From Smallanthus sonchifolius (lineage: Eukaryota; Streptophyta; Magnoliopsida; Asterales; Asteraceae): DNA of 64,000 bases. The notes below the pieces were generated by a model that worked only from the letters and a program-made list of their open reading frames with translations, searched no databases and had not been told where the DNA came from. The translations under genes and the position numbers were made by a program. The stretch covers positions 2,673,501 through 2,737,500 of the forward strand of contig CM042034.1 of NCBI GenBank assembly GCA_023525975.1, in the 5' to 3' direction. How positions within the stretch are numbered: position 1 is the stretch's first letter; each line of letters begins with the position of its first letter. This document shows, in pieces, positions 49,001 through 59,451 of this stretch.

Positions 49001-51520
49001 CTAAACAAAGTACTCCCAAAAAAAAACATCTTGCCACCTATACTTTTCACCAAAAGAAAACCTGGCCACAAAATAGCAAGATTGAAAGATCACCAGAGGC
49101 GAAGCTCTCTGGATAACTTCAATTGTTTCAAGCAGCAACGCTCTCTCGGTTTGTATCAACTCTATTTCTCGATCCACCAAATTTACAAAACCCGAGAACC
49201 CCTTTTCACTTGGAAACTCGTTTGACCGGTCAAACTCCAACCCGTTATTTAAAGCTCCCATTTTTTTATCAGATGCATGTATGCTATATAACTTGTTCAA
49301 AGCATCATTGCCCAACAACTGCAACCCTTCCAGTGAAACAACTAAACCACTTGCTCCAGATTGTAATAAATATGACATCTCGTTGAATAAATTATCTTCA
49401 TTAATCGAACCAACGGATACAAATATTGGAATTTTAATTTGATTGATCGCAGAAATTGATGATTCCTCTATGATCTCTTCTTTATTGTTTTCATAGATTA
49501 GAAAATCAGCACCTTCAAAACTAGAGGCATTCATGGCAGTATTCATGGCAGCATTTGAAGTTTGTACTTTTCTTCCAATTAATGGAAGAAATACGGAGTC
49601 AGATTTTGAATCCATGATTGTATTTCTTGCAACAATGGCAGGTAAACCTGTTTTAAATTATAGAAGACATTAGTATGTTATTATAGAAGACATTAGGCAT
49701 TAGCCTGTTTTGCCATAATTATATTTCTTACAGCAAGTTTGCAACTGTTTCCCAGGAATCTAATTATCATGCATGTGTAATTCTAAAAGCCAAAAAATCA
49801 TAATCATAATCACTTTGACCAAAAACCCTCAAAACTAAATAATCAGCATAAATGCACATTTAAACATCCCCTTACTTACAGGCAGTGTTGTAAAAATCGT
49901 TAGGCGCTAGTCGGGCGGTGGGGTAGGGCCTAGGCCTAGGCGGGATTAATCAAGGCCTAGGCGGGATTAATCGGATTGGAATTTTTATATGTAATTTTCA
50001 GTTTTTTATATATATACACACATTTTTATATGTAATTTTTATAAAAATGTTCATTTTTAAACCACACCAAAGGTTTACGCCGGAATTTGGCCGGAAATTT
50101 CAGGTTTTCGCCTGAATGTTCGCCGGAATCTGGCCGCCTAGGCCCGCCTAGGACCGCATAGGCCCGATTTGGACCGCCCAGCGACTAATTGACCGACTAG
50201 GCCAAAATTAGTCCTCCTGTGACCGCCTAGCGATTTTTAGGCCCCTAGGCGCGATTTTTACAACACTGCTTACAGGCTTATACTCAAAATCTAACTAGCT
50301 AATCTCTATATCGATGGCAATTTCAACCAGTTTACCTGTGAACGGCTTGATACGGGGCATGTTCAAATGGATGGTTAAAAAAAGTAGCTAAATGCAAACT
50401 GGTTTCCTAAAATGCGATTTTTATACATGCAACCACCTGATGTGTTATTTAAAAGAATTTCTATGTTGCAGTTATATAGTTTTTGTAACCAAGCTCAATG
50501 TATTAATTATTTTAAAAAAAATCAAAATGGACAAAAAAGTGTTTTGGGTCAACCCAGCCTGACCCGTTTCTACATTAACTGTTAGATTACCCATTTTGGT
50601 CTGGTACCCAACCTGCCCTACCAAGTACCAACCCATTTGTCACCTCTACATTCAAGATATAGAAAACTACATCCCAAAAAGACCATGATTGGTGAATGAA
50701 AATTTACCTTCACAAAAGGCACTTTCAACCAATGACAATTATCACCAGAAGGCATAACTAAAGAACCTAATGTGTTGACTCATGTAAAAAACATACACGA
50801 TGACAGTATGATATATATATTAACAATCACTTCATGGATCACCAATTACAAAAACAGGTATAAGATCATGCTACATTGTGTTAACCTTATGCTTATCTCA
50901 AAAACAAAATGCAATCATAATAAGTGTAGGCCTAATTAACATCCAAACACCCTTAATATCCAAAAACATGTGCATACATTCAAAATTAGGGCAAAATCAG
51001 ATATTCTAAATATTTTCTAACCTTGATCGGAAACCACAACACCACTAGCATTAACAGCAGTTGCAATATCAACCCTCTCCGAAATCAACAAATAAGCCCT
51101 ATCTCTAATCACCGATTTCAACAAACACGCAGCATCATACAAAACCCTACCACTTCCATCTCCACAATTCAACACCACGACTCCAACAACCCCCGAAACC
51201 GCCTGATCAACAGCATCGACAACCAGTTTCCCGCCATCCAGCACTTCCTCGGGGTTCATTTGAAGCACGACATTTGGGATTTTGATCTCCGGCCGCTTGT
51301 ATCCGCCGGGGAACAACGTTCGTTGAGGCTTTTGATTTTGACTGGCGTTTGAGATGAACGAACCGTTCTTCTCGATGCAGGTTATGATAGAACCGGTGGT
51401 GCGGTGGGGGTAGGGTTTGGAAAGAGACGGAGGACGGTGGCGGTTGTGGTGGTGGTTGGTGAAGAGAAGGCGGTGGGATGGGGTGTGTAGTGAAATTGAG
51501 TGGTAGAGTAGAGAGACCAT
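40001..51520 (-). CDS. FZL: FZL, plastid dynamin-like (FZO-like) membrane-remodelling GTPase
   Basis: Eleven exons (51022-51520, 49094-49647, 48477-48545, 46495-46692, 45593-45724, 44610-44696, 43573-44007, 42688-42852, 41709-41939, 40826-40941, 40001-40286) join in frame to 923 aa (912 in Arabidopsis). FZL is a mitofusin/bacterial-dynamin-like GTPase of chloroplast inner membranes that shapes thylakoids. In order: a Ser/His/Arg-rich transit peptide; an N-terminal region with a thiamine-phosphate-synthase-like look (ERVDIATAVNASGVVVSD, LPAIVARN); G1 GEFNSGKST at 375-383; G2 within PTTNEIT; G3 DTPG at 445-448; G4 NKSD at 503-506; a coiled-coil middle; a hydrophobic hairpin at about 791-835; and a C-terminal coiled coil. 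The ATG at 51520 is chosen; an in-frame ATG 13 codons upstream is possible. All GTPase motifs are intact although introns carry at least three foldback insertions. Confidence 0.96.
42288..42664. repeat. GGGTCAA-family repeat copy in FZL intron 8
   Basis: Decayed copy running from TAGCAATTTTGACCCATCTAC to CACCCATTTGCCACCTCTTA. Near its right end a 25-bp piece (GTTATCCAACCCACCCATTT and following bases) is duplicated head to tail. Confidence 0.5.
45155..45573. mobile_element. Foldback MITE, 8-bp target duplication, 19 bp from FZL exon 5
   Basis: Inverted ends CTTGGTTTTAAAAA / TTTTTAAAACCAAG lie between perfect CATCCACC duplications (45147-45154 and 45574-45581). The arms carry alternating AAGCGC / GCGCTT motifs. 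Its target was itself a GGGTCAA-family repeat, so this is a nested insertion. The 8-bp duplication suggests hAT-type mobilisation. Confidence 0.8.
47070..47758. mobile_element. hAT-like foldback element, 689 bp, GATATCGGT arrays (FZL intron 3)
   Basis: Ends CTAAGCAGTTAA and (complement of right) CTATGCAGTTAA; perfect 8-bp duplication TTACCTGG at 47062-47069 and 47759-47766. Both arms are arrays of GATATCGGT / ACCGATATC. The loop contains a low-complexity 107-codon open frame on the minus strand that looks like no transposase. Confidence 0.8.
49883..50268. mobile_element. hAT-like MITE, CAGTGTTGTAAAAATCG ends (FZL intron 1)
   Basis: Terminal inverted repeats CAGTGTTGTAAAAATCG on the left and a close complement on the right. 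A perfect 8-bp duplication CTTACAGG lies at 49875-49882 and 50269-50276. Arms are rich in CCTAGGC / GCCTAGG motifs. CAGTG-type ends with 8-bp duplications are typical of hAT elements. Non-coding. Confidence 0.85.
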
Positions 51521-52787
51521 TAGGGTTTGTGGATTAAGGGTTTGAAGACGGTCGTACACATACAGAAGAAATAAGATATTAAGATAGTGTGTGTTTTACA
51601 GGGTGTGTGTGTGTGTGTTTTTGTTATCTTGAGATTTGTGTGGAGATGGGTGTGAGATTTCATTTTTTCTATTCTTATCTCTCTGAACTTTTTGTCGTTA
51701 GTTGGAAAATGGAAGCCCATTTTTTATTCCCGCCTCCACCATTTTTCATTCACGTGGATGATCTAAAATAAAGTGTTAATAGCATAAATGACTCCGTGCT
51801 TTAATTAAATTGCATCTTTGGTCTCCACGTTCTAAAACTTATAAATTTAGTTCAAATTTTTTATTTCTGGTTACGTCTTTAACCTAATTTTAACATCAGT
51901 TAGTTTTTTTAATTGAAATAGCCATGTACCATCCACGTGACTTACAATTGTAAACTTAACTATAAAAATAAGTTAAAATTAATAAAAACTATTAAAAAAT
52001 AATTAAAAATTTGGTAAAGTAAGTCACGTGGATGGCACGTGCATTAATTTTCCGTTAAAACATCAAGAGCTAAAGACGTAACATGTCTCAATTCTTTAGG
52101 CTAAATTTTCAATTTTTTTAAATCTGGGGCCGATGCAATTTGATCAAACCACATTGGCCATTTATAGGGGGGGCGTTCATCGGGTCAGGTTGCGGCTTTT
52201 TCGGGTTGGAATTTTTTTTGTTGAAACCACGATCCAAACATAAAACCACATTGTAATTCGGTTTGGTTTTCGGTTTGAACCTACTACAACTCTTTGAATA
52301 AGTGACTTTTTACCTTCAAATAAATTAAAAGTGTTACACAATTTGTTATTCAACACTGTACATGTTGGCAACCTTCAAATGAATCTACCTTGAAATAAAT
52401 TAAAAGTGTTCACCTGCAAGAATACTATTGAAAACATTAAAGACTGTAGATGCTTTTAGAGATCCGTTGGTTGTACTTGATTAAGTTTGAATTGAGATTT
52501 GAGCTCAAAATAATCAATAAAACTCTGCACACTCGAATCCCTTAGACCATCAGACACAGTTTCACACCTCACACCTCCTCATTCTGTCACACCAGTTTTT
52601 ACTGATTTTCTACATATCAGAATTTGAGCTAAAAAGGCTCTTTTTTTTAGATTATAACAGGAGATCCCAAATATTATACTTTGTGGTCATTGTTACACGC
52701 AATGATGACCTTATAAAATCTTTTTTAATCTCTCTCCTCATCATAGTGGTCATTGTTACATGCAATGATGACCTTATAAAATCTTTT
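51521..52787. other. Intergenic region between FZL promoter and coiled-coil gene 3' end
   Basis: The FZL leader and promoter include a (GT)n run near 51603-51620. From 51780 to 52140 there is dispersed-repeat-like sequence, and near 52165-52230 a single end of a GGGGCGTTCATCGGGTC-type repeat. The 63-bp tandem repeat at 52683-52817 crosses into the next gene. Confidence 0.5.
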
Positions 52788-52817
52788 TTAATCTTTCTCC
52801 TCATCATAGTGGTCATT
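52683..52817. repeat. 63-bp tandem duplication spanning the coiled-coil gene's stop codon
   Basis: Units start at 52683, 52746 and (partial) 52809 with GTGGTCATT; the two full units differ at only about two positions. The gene's stop (minus, 52790-52788) lies in the unit nearest the gene, so the neighbouring unit repeats the end of the coding sequence in the 3' UTR. Confidence 0.9.
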
Positions 52818-55413
52818 TAAACAACATGTCTCCGGATGTTCTGAGACACCATCACCGGCATCCTCTTCCTCTCCGGCAAGATCCTCCGGTATCCCTGGTG
52901 GCGGAGACGAGAAGTCCAAACACACACCCCTAATCACCCTTTCGTAATCATTATCATCCATCACCTCCTCCTCCTGTTGGGAAGTAAGCTGATGATACTC
53001 TACAAGTTGCCGGAGGCATTGGTTTTCTCGGGTTAAGTTAGCGTTATCGTTTGCTAATCTTGATTTTTCAGTCAATAATGCCCTTTCGTAATCATTATCA
53101 TCCATCACCTCCTCCTCCTGTTGGGAAGTAAGCTGATGATACTCTACAAGTTGCCGGAGGCATTGGTTTTCTCGGGTTAAGTTAGCGTTATCGTTTGCTA
53201 ATCTTGATTTTTCAGTCAATAATGCCTCTAGTTGAAGCCTCACCTGTATACAATCAAAAATTGTTTGTTAACAAAATTATTAAAATTTTGGATCACTTAT
53301 CCAAGATTTAAATAACTTCGGATCACTTACCCAAGATTTTAAACGGGTTAAGTTTTCAAACTCGTCAAATAAAATATATTGAATTGTTTAATAAAAATGG
53401 ACAAAAATATGTTGAGGGCCGGGCTGCCCGCAACTTTAGGCCACTTATCCAAGATTTTAAATGAGTTGAATTTCAAATATCAAATAAAATATTATGACTG
53501 TTTATTATAAATGGATTAAAAAAAATGTTACGGGTCGGGTCAGGCTGACCCGTAATTTAGAGCATACCAGATCATCTTCCTCGGGTGGAACTCCTTTCAC
53601 AAACCCGTCCCGAAGCCGCCTATTTTCCTCCTCAAGAATACTGCATCTTTCTTGCATAAAACAAAGATCTGATTTCATAGATTTCATTTCTCTAGCTAAA
53701 AATCCTGCTTGTTTCGCCATCGATACAGCAATCTTGAATTTATATACAAAAAAAAACTATCAGACTTTTGCAAAAGATTGTGTTAAACTTAGCTTTACTT
53801 GAATTTGCTTACATTTTTGGCCCGGTTGAGCTTCCCAAACTCTTTCGGGTTATCGTGGGTGTCTTCAGAAGAATCTTCAGGGTCCAGCTTTCTTTTTGTT
53901 CCTCTTTTGTTGGAATCCAAATTCTGATCTTCTTCTTGTTCTTCATTTGATGAATTTTGATTTGTTTTTGCTTGTTGTAAAGAACTATGAAGAACATCAG
54001 ATAATGTTGGTGGTCTAGCTAGATCTTTTGCTCCCTGTAAATAAATAAAAAGACCACTTTAGAAAATAGTATCGAACAGCAGAAGGGAAAATTTTAAATT
54101 GCTCAAAACTGATAGAACCGCCTAAAAGCAAGCAGGCCGGGTTGAGATTTATACGGTTTGGTGGTTTAAGAGTATGGCTGACAGGTTGGAACTTGAAACC
54201 AGCCGTGTAAATCAAAAGTGTCAATAACCTTTTTTAACTTTTTTTTCATTTAACTTTTCATTATTACCGGTTTAAAGATATACAAACTACTGATTTAAAA
54301 ATAAAAATAAAAAATCTATCCGAACTGTCAAAACCAGTAAAAAATTTACATTGATAATAGTCTCATTTTGCCCATTTAGATATAGAAAACAAGTATAAAC
54401 ACAAATAAAATGGGTTACAACAGGGGTGTTGATAAACCATTTAAACCAACTAAACCGTCCAAACTAAAGCAAGTTGGCCGGTTTGAGATTTATACGGTTT
54501 GACTATTTAAAAGTCCATCAACGGTTTGAAACTTGAAACAGCCCATGTCTTTTAACCTTTCTAATTCTTTTGTCATTATGATTTTATAGATTTAATACAA
54601 ACTAACCATTTAAAAGAATTTTTTAAAAATTAATTCAAACCGCTAAAATCAGCTTGTATGGTTCGTCGTATTCAAAACTGGCATAAAATTTCATCAAAAC
54701 TAGCCGAACCAGCCCGTGAGTGGGCTCTGTTTGAGATTTATACGTTCGGCTTTGACAATTTGACTTTTTAAAAGTCCGCCAACGATTTGGAACTTGAAAC
54801 CGCAAATGTCAGTTAACCTTTTTAATTTTTTTAAGATTTATTATAAACTAACGATTTAAAAAATGTTAAAAAAAACAGTTTGAACCGTCAAACCGCTAAA
54901 GCCATCCGGTACGGGTCGTCTTACCCAAAACTGGCATAGAATTTATGTCAAAACCGTCTAAACCGGACCATGAGTTAGTTATAAGTTAATTACCTGAAGA
55001 GCATTATCAAGATTATTAGAAAGCTGAGAGAGCGAGCTAGCAACAGAATCAAACCCTCTCAACAAAAGCATCGAATCTTCCTTCAATCTTTTCGCACGAT
55101 TTCCCCCTTCATAATTCTACACCAAAATTCCCAAGTCAAACCCTAACCATAGAAACCAAAATCAATCAAATTAGATCCAAATTCTCTTACAAAAGCTTGA
55201 CCCTTCTGGTTTTCAAGAAGCGTATCGATCCGATTACGAAGAACGCTCCAGAAATTCTTATCAGAAATCGGACTGATCATCGGAGACGAAACCTGCAATT
55301 TGACAAAAAATGACGTTAGCTGTGAAGAAAACTGTGCGGTTTGAATGATTTGAAAACCAATTGACCTTCAATTGGGGATCTGGAGATCTGGATTCCATGG
55401 ATGCAGGTGCCAT
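52788..55413 (-). CDS. Conserved plant coiled-coil protein of unknown function
   Basis: Six exons (55366-55413, 55191-55292, 54994-55116, 53813-54034, 53568-53732, 52788-53243), all phase 0, give 371 aa. It opens with a short Ser/Pro-rich leader, then a helical segment (DKNFWSVLRNRIDTLLENQ), a heptad stretch ending QLSNNLDNALQ, and an acidic/basic low-complexity part with KRGTKRKLD that could be a nuclear signal. A strong coiled coil (KQAGFLAREMKSMKSDL and LTEKSRLANDNANLTRENQ) is followed by an acidic tail. I recognise the REMKSMKSDLCFMQERC core as conserved in plants but know no function; some relatives carry a tropomyosin-like label from coiled-coil similarity only. The last exon contains a perfect 48-residue internal duplication (separate entry), so the coiled coil is longer than expected. 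Confidence 0.85.
52937..53224 (-). repeat. In-frame 144-bp exon duplication in the coiled-coil gene
   Basis: Two head-to-tail copies, 52937-53080 and 53081-53224, appear identical by eye. Each encodes 48 residues from ALLTEKSRLANDN to VMDDNDYER. As 144 is divisible by 3 and carries no stop, the frame is kept. Identity implies a very recent event or an assembly artefact. Confidence 0.93.
54135..54850. repeat. Three diverged repeats in the coiled-coil gene's intron 3
   Basis: Copies near 54145, 54485 and 54732 share TTGAGATTTATACGGTTTG-like starts, a GGAACTTGAAAC segment and a trailing TTAACCTTTTTAATT. They are spaced about 340 and 245 bp apart. Confidence 0.65.
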
Positions 55414-56426
55414 TGGTGAAGGAGAAAGAGAGAATTGGGGATTGTGAGTAACGGCTAGTTTTAACAAAGTAAAGTGGGGAGGTGGTTTTAAATAAAGAGG
55501 AGATGATATGAGGTAACGTTATTAATTGAAGAATCTAACGGCTCCAAGTTTTATTTATTAATTTAAGGATTTTAGTGTTGTGTTCTCTTTTATAATTTTG
55601 TATAAATCTTGTTTAAATTTTATAAAATAATTGATTGCTACACCATCAATATAAAATGATTTTTTTATAAATAAAGCTATTATAGTTCTTTTGAAAATAA
55701 TAAAATACTCTAAGATGAATTATATTTTACTATTTTACATGAATATACAAATTTTCAACCAAAATTTTAGTTTCTTTACACTTTAAATAGTACATGTTTG
55801 TTTATACACACGATAAAAACATTTTTGATTGGTTTTTAGCAGGGTGAAACCAAGAACGGGTGAGCTAAATTTGTTAGCTTTTATATTTATATGAATCTTT
55901 ATCTTCTTAAAGAAAAATATGAGTTGAACCCGTAATCTTAGTCGATAGATAACCAATTTTTTGTGAAAACCTCCAACAAATGAATTATAGTTCTATCCAT
56001 TTATATACTAATATACTTTTATTATTTTGAGTAAAATTATAACATATGTTATATTTAATCATTAATGATATAAACTAAGTTGCCTCAAATAAACATAGAA
56101 AGAAAGGTTGCTAGCCTAAGATATAGCAAAAAAAACATTATCTAATATAGAAAGTTGATCTAGAAAAACTTGTTATTTTATGAATTTTACTATCTTCTAA
56201 ACTTGCTTAGTTTTTAATTCTGCAGCCACTTTAAATTCACAAAAATTTTATGTAACTTTTAAAGGAAAGATATATGAATTGGAAATAAAAATGACATGTT
56301 TAAATTATTTTTTATAGTTAAATAAATACGACATTGTAGACGTTTTTTTAAAAGAATATATGAAATTATCACTAATGAAATTATCACGTATGTCGGTACT
56401 TCTCTAACCTTTGATTGGTTTTGGAT

Positions 56427-56658
56427 TGAAGATATTTTGTTTTTTTTTTAACGGCATGGGCTCAACTGGCACGTCCCACCGGGGGAGGCTCGTACATCGG
56501 TCTACCCATATAACCCCAAGGAATTTGAATCTGCAGAGGGTGTTCCTAATTTTTATGAAGTGCACCTTGCAAGATTCGAACCCATAACCTTCACAGAGGA
56601 GAAACCCTTTGGGAAAACTCCCCTGACCACCAAGACAGAACCTTGATGGCTGAAGATA
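56427..56658 (-). mobile_element. tRNA-derived SINE with target duplication
   Basis: On the minus strand the head has a box-A-like TTGGTGGTCAGGGG and a box-B-like GGGTTCGAATC. The body ends in an A-rich tail (T run at 56440-56450 on +). An 8-bp TGAAGATA lies on both sides (56427-56434 and 56651-56658), consistent with retroposition. Confidence 0.6.
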
Positions 56659-56871
56659 CAATTGTAGGGACATGTGAATTGCAGGAATTGGGTGGCTGTC
56701 GTTCGGAGTAAAATCAGATACAAGTGTGTGATCGGAGGGACATGTGGTTGTGGTTGTGGTCGTGTAATCCAGATGTCTCGTTCTCAGTCAAGTCAATCAG
56801 GTCTTCATTTGCCAATCAAAGATTGTTGGTTCCGAGACAACCATTTTCTTGGGACGCTTGACTACTACTCA

Positions 56872-57475
56872 AGATAAATATCTTTGGATGGAGAATGCTT
56901 GCTGCCATGATTCCGACTAGATTGGTGCTACAAAGGAGGAACATTTGTATTATATCACCGGTATGTGTCCTTTGCGGAGAGGTGGAGGAGTCGGTTGATC
57001 ACGTCTTCACATATTGCTATGTTGTCTCGATCATCTGGCAAAAAATATCATCATGGTGTAGGGCTTCCATCGATTTTTGCTTTCACGGTGAAGGACATGT
57101 TCTTTGCAAAAATCGTGTGGGGGAGGCAAGCTATGAGACAGCGGTTGGTTCATTCGGTTATTCTGTTGGCTTGCTGGGCTATTTGGAAAGCTAGAAACAA
57201 ATATATATCTTCGAAAATCCAAAGATTATCATCCTAAAAATGATTGGAGAAATAAAAACGATGAGGTTCCTTTGATTAAATAACCATGCTAAGTTGGTTA
57301 CATTTGACTGAGATAATTAGTGTTCTTTTAATTTTTAGTCGTTAGGTTGTATGGGTGGTTCTTAATCCGTTCTTTTATTTTGTGTGTTTGCTTTCTTGTT
57401 TGTTTTTTTTCTTTCTGTATTGTTTTTACTAGTCTCTGTTTAGCCTGTTCTATGAGAATTTTGCCTTAAAAAAAA
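56872..57475 (+). pseudogene. LINE ORF2 3' end (zinc-binding reverse-transcriptase tail), frameshifted
   Basis: One frame reads NIFGWRMLAAMIPTRLVLQ then RRNICII and CVLCGEVEESVDHVFTYC. This is the CxxC...HxxxxC zinc-binding module (zf-RVT) found after reverse transcriptase in plant LINEs. The frame then shifts to another reading (through LLACWAIWKARNKYI, a standard LINE C-terminal motif). An A-run near 57467-57475 is the likely 3' tail. The RT and endonuclease parts are absent (5' truncation), so the copy is dead. Confidence 0.8.
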
Positions 57476-58590
57476 CTAATATAAATTATAACAATTTTTA
57501 TTTTTATTTTTTAAGTTTGGCCAAAATTAAAACACATTTTTAAAGAGGTTTCCAACTAGACCTAACAAGTTCATATTGTCTCCAAGATGTTGACTTAGTC
57601 TAATTGAATTACGCTACTCTCACATTTTCGCCATCTATTATTACTATTTTAGTAAATTACAAAATTATTTGTATGCTTTCAAACAAAATAAGTATGATTT
57701 ACTAGTTTATCATTTTACCCCTAATAAATTATTGCCACCATAAAACTTGATATGGTTTACTAACGAATGATGTTTTAAAAGCAAGAGTAAAAATGACATC
57801 TTATTAACTTAAAATTCCCTTAATTAATAACTAGACAGAGATGTATTTTTAAGTTTCCTTATAACTTTGATTAGCATAATTACACTTATTTTGTCTTAAA
57901 AGTAAAATCCGATAACTAATAAATTGTCTAAAAAGACACAATTTTAATGACAACATATACATAAAACTATATTTTATTGATATTAAATATTGGTTTGATA
58001 ACGGCGTCTATAAAACTTTTACATATGTTAGATATTTTAACCACCAATGAGTGCTAAAATCTTTAACCATAAAACATCACTCATATAAGCATAAAAAACA
58101 TTTTTAAAGACGTGTTCAAAACCTATTAAGTATACAATAAGTTGTTCGTCAAATCTGTTTTTATGAAAATGGGCTCAAGTTCGAAAGACTGATTCACACT
58201 TAAAAGTTTGAATTATAAATAAACTTAATTTCAAGTGTCGGCAATTTAAAAAAAAATTTCAATTCTGACCCCTCTAATTTATTTAAATGTCATAACTCAC
58301 CCCTGGTTTTATAAAATGTCACTTTAACCCTCTTAAGTTTCTAAAGTTTCGAATTTACCATATGTAGTATACATAATAACTTTCGTTCGTTAATTAATTT
58401 TTTTCTTGACGTTATGGTATAAATTTCAATAAAAACGGAGTCGTATTCAAATGTAGGATATTTTTTATGTGTGATGGGTTATATCGACTGACAGTAATGT
58501 GATGATACCGTGTAGAACAAGATCGACACCGACTAAAAAATATCGGTTCCATTATATAACTGTGTTTTTTATCTATGTTTCGATCTCTAC

Positions 58591-58872
58591 AACCGATTCG
58601 TCGTAACTTTATACGTCTATGTACTTAACCACGTTTTTTTTTGTGTTTAGCCACGTTAATACCATCGTCTCTGCCATTTAAGGTATGCCTCCCACCGTGT
58701 GGCGCAGCAGCCTCCCGCCGCGGAGCGCGGGGCTCACAACCGACTCGTCGTAACTTTATACGTTTATTCTATGTACTTAACCACGTTTATTTTGTGTTTA
58801 GCTACATTAATGTCACCACTTCAGCTGTTTAAGGTTCGTCTCCCGCCGCGAAGCGCGGATCTCATTTTCTAG
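58591..58872 (+). mobile_element. Helitron 3' terminus, with the terminal ~140 bp in tandem duplicate
   Basis: The element ends CCGCG-AAG-CGCGG (hairpin), then ATCTCATTTTCTAG with T as the next base: hairpin plus CTAG before T, as for Helitrons. An upstream copy (58591-58737) carries the same AACCGA(T/C)TCGTCGTAAC start and a CCGCGGAGCGCGG hairpin but no CTAG. The 5' end could not be found. Confidence 0.65.
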
Positions 58873-59451
58873 TTCTAATTAATTCGAAATTTCGAATAAA
58901 CCTAAGGCTACTGGGAGTGGTGCTCGGGTAGAGGGGAACCCGAGATCGGGTATGCGGGTACACCGCCGCACGAAAAGGCGGGTTCAAGCGGGCAGTGGTT
59001 AGCGGGTATGGTGAGCGGATTTCCATACCCGCTGAAAGTTTACAAAATCGTACCGTTGAACGAGGTTTCCATAGTGGTTAGCGGGTATGGTTGGAGGGTA
59101 CCACCGTTTGTCGCGCTCAGAAGGTCCCACTGTACTTTTCATGTGTTTTAGCAAGCCTTAGCCGACTTTGCTGGCATGTCACACTCTGATTGGGCTAAAA
59201 AGAGGACGACTATAAAACCGTCAACTAAATTTTAATCTCTAAAATGAAAAATAGAATATGATGAACCTGACTATTTTAGTAATTTTTTCTCCAAAATAAA
59301 ATTACACTAAAATACTTAAAAATAGAAAATATTGTATTGAGTTAAAGGTAGCCAAAGAATAGTTGTTTGTATCTTTAAAGCTTTATCTCTCTTTCTTGTA
59401 TATATATACATCACAAGATCAAAAACCCCTGGTTCTCAACCACCATCATCA

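Larger units (their letters stand above)
55414..59451. other. Intergenic region between the coiled-coil and CSP41a promoters
   Basis: The two genes are divergent here. The stretch holds a SINE (56427-56658), a LINE 3' fragment (56872-57475) and a Helitron 3' end (58591-58872). Upstream of CSP41a a TATAAAA lies near 59211 and a TATATATA run near 59400; either could serve as core promoter. The GC-richer stretch 58910-59160 looks like a further unclassified repeat. The rest is AT-rich with nothing supportable. Confidence 0.5.

Noticed and set aside
58641..58832. 63-residue frame with the phrase CGAAASRRGARG
   Set aside because: It is the GC-rich Helitron hairpin region translated, not a gene.
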